A DNA stretch of 36,486 nucleotides, from contig RECJ01000170.1 of the NCBI GenBank assembly GCA_007694115.1, positions 1 to 36,486 on the forward strand, in the 5' to 3' direction. Shown one piece after another: positions 35,435-36,486 of the stretch. The notes under the pieces were generated by a model that saw only the letters and a list, made by a program, of their open reading frames with translations, ran no database searches and was not told the DNA's origin. The translations under genes and the position numbers were made by a program. Source of the DNA: Leptolyngbya sp. DLM2.Bin27 (GTDB taxonomy: Bacteria; Cyanobacteriota; Cyanobacteriia; Phormidesmidales; Phormidesmidaceae). Each line of letters starts with the position of its first letter. Positions within the stretch are counted from its first letter, which is position 1.

Positions 35435-36472
35435 CTAATGTCTACGCCATCCCAGCACCAGGGTTAAACCCAGCAAGAGCGGGGTGAGCCAGTCGCCCCA
35501 GCGCACGTAGAGGGTGAGGGTTTGGCGACGCTCTAGGGTAGTGCTGTGGGTGAGGTAGGTCTGGGGCTCCCCCAGCCAGAGGGTGCGGCCACGGTTGTCC
35601 ACTACGCCCGAGAGGCCGGTGTTGGTGACGCGAATGGCCCAGCGATCGCTCTCGACGGCCCGCAGCACATCAAACCCGTGGTGCTGCTGCATCATCCAAA
35701 GCGGGTAGGGATCATTGTTGGAGGCGGTGACAATGAATTTGCCCCCCGCCAGAGTCTGGGGGCGAAATAAACGGCTATAGGCCGACTCATAGCAAATCCC
35801 GATGACGGCTTGGCCGACGCTGGTTTCAAACCGCTGTCCAGCAGCTCCCGGTACCAGATAGCTATCCAGCGGCGACAGGCGGCTGATCAATCGGCCCAAC
35901 ACCGCCTCAAAGGGCACGTATTCGCCCAGGGGCACCAGCTGCACCTTGTCGTAGCGGCCATGGGTCTGACCATCGGGGCGGATTTCGAGCAGGCTTTGGG
36001 TGTACTGCTGCCGCCCCTGCCCCGGCACCGGGGCAAAGCTGCCCAGCCACATGGGAATACCAGCTTGCTTTACGGTTTCGATGATGGCCGCAATTTGAGG
36101 TGAGTTCGGGTTCCACAGCTGGGGTAGCGCCCCTTCCGGCGTCACCACGGCATCGACCCCTTGACGCACCAAGTCGAGATAGCCATCGGTGTAGCCCTCA
36201 AGCGCCTGACGCACCCCCTGGGGGGTGAGTTTTTCACGGGTGGGTATGTTGCCCTGGATCAGTCCGAGGGTGAGGGTTTGGTCGGCAGGCGCAGCAGCGG
36301 TGCTGGCGTAGAGCAGAGCACCGAGGGCATGGCCGGCTAGGGCGAGGCCGATGGCGGAGAGGATGAGGGGGATGGGTGGATGGGTGGATGGGTGGGCGGT
36401 AGGGGCCGACCCCTGGGTCGGCCCTGGGGTAGATGGGGTGATGGGGGAATGGGTTTTAAGGGGTCTGTCCCC
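35435..36472 (-). pseudogene. lnt: Apolipoprotein N-acyltransferase, catalytic part, N-terminus missing
   Basis: Lnt adds the third acyl chain to lipoproteins in the inner membrane. The frame contains its periplasmic nitrilase-like domain: GLIQGNIPTREKL, catalytic Glu in VTPEGALP, Lys in GRYDKVQLVPLGEY, and Cys in GICYESAYSRL, plus the final TM helix (TPLLLGLTLVLGW) near the C-terminus. Upstream, PLILSAIGLALAGHALGALL looks like the last N-terminal TM helix. The reading then dissolves into low-complexity Pro/Thr/His sequence and hits an in-frame TAA at 36473-36475. The other five or so TM helices are absent in this frame, and no ATG lies in 36215-36472; the GTG at 36214 falls inside the domain. 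The N-terminal half may lie outside the window in another frame. I call it a probable broken gene. Confidence 0.65.
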
Positions 36473-36478
36473 TTAAAA
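36403..36478. repeat. Two hairpins at the broken end of lnt
   Basis: GGGCCGACCC (36403-36412) and GGGTCGGCCC (36415-36424) are exact inverse complements around a 2-base loop. TTTTAAGGGG (36454-36463) and CCCCTTAAAA (36469-36478) form a second 10-bp stem with a 5-base loop. Just to the left, GGATGGGT is repeated about three times (36371-36393). The cluster coincides with the loss of Lnt reading. Confidence 0.85.
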
Positions 36479-36486
36479 ATAGTATT

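Noticed and set aside
1..36486. CRISPR arrays, tRNA or rRNA genes
   Set aside because: No regular repeat-spacer array or recognisable tRNA arms were seen. The short tandem repeats found have no spacers.

Overview
The window looks like chromosomal DNA of a cyanobacterium, probably a filamentous Leptolyngbya/Nodosilinea/Phormidium-type organism; this is an inference. The octamer GCGATCGC (HIP1, typical of cyanobacteria) recurs throughout. The pilM-N-O-Q order without pilP is cyanobacterial, as are the RppB-like sensor, the Rcp1-type response regulator and the giant Ser/Thr-kinase/histidine-kinase fusion. Most genes are GC-rich. AT-richer islands occur at the left end (about 1-3500), in the 3' third of pilQ, and around the pentapeptide-repeat gene (about 22150-24000).

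Layout. 1-1060: decayed ISAs1-type transposase and a small inverted-repeat element. 1061-3262 (+): secreted trypsin-like protease fused to an autotransporter barrel. 3576-6239 (-): GH57/DUF3536 glycoside hydrolase, convergent with the protease across a perfect 30-bp palindrome. 6646-8076 (-): RppB-like sensor kinase with no regulator gene beside it, next to a decayed nucleotidyltransferase and a 15-bp tandem repeat. 8497-10983 (+): Uma2-type protein and an HpsL-like polysaccharide polymerase/ligase. 11152-11532 (+): small helical protein of unknown function. 11665-14260 (-): sugar-type solute-binding lipoprotein and purT. 14778-19819 (+): pilM, pilN, pilO, pilQ. 19926-20459 (-): unknown lipoprotein. 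20682-21806 (+): PotA-like ABC ATPase. 22529-23584 (+): pentapeptide-repeat protein between related dispersed-repeat modules. 24100-24891 (-): methyltransferase. 24952-35188 (-): four tightly packed signalling genes. 35435 to the right edge (-): catalytic half of lnt, cut off from its membrane half by repeats and an in-frame stop.

How the genes work together. PilM, N, O and Q form the alignment complex and outer-membrane secretin of type IV pili. The HpsL-like protein, if correctly assigned, makes the extracellular polysaccharide used with pili in gliding. The signalling operon encodes a 2053-residue kinase/ATPase/GAF/histidine-kinase/receiver protein, a receiver-GAF-histidine kinase, a stand-alone receiver and a receiver-PAS-histidine-kinase-receiver protein. 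Three successive junctions are 4-bp overlaps or a 3-bp gap. No protein in it has a DNA-binding output domain, which suggests a protein-level phosphorelay. This operon is the best candidate for an undescribed system. The protease-autotransporter fusion and the repeat families are the next most notable items. I saw no tRNA, rRNA or CRISPR array.
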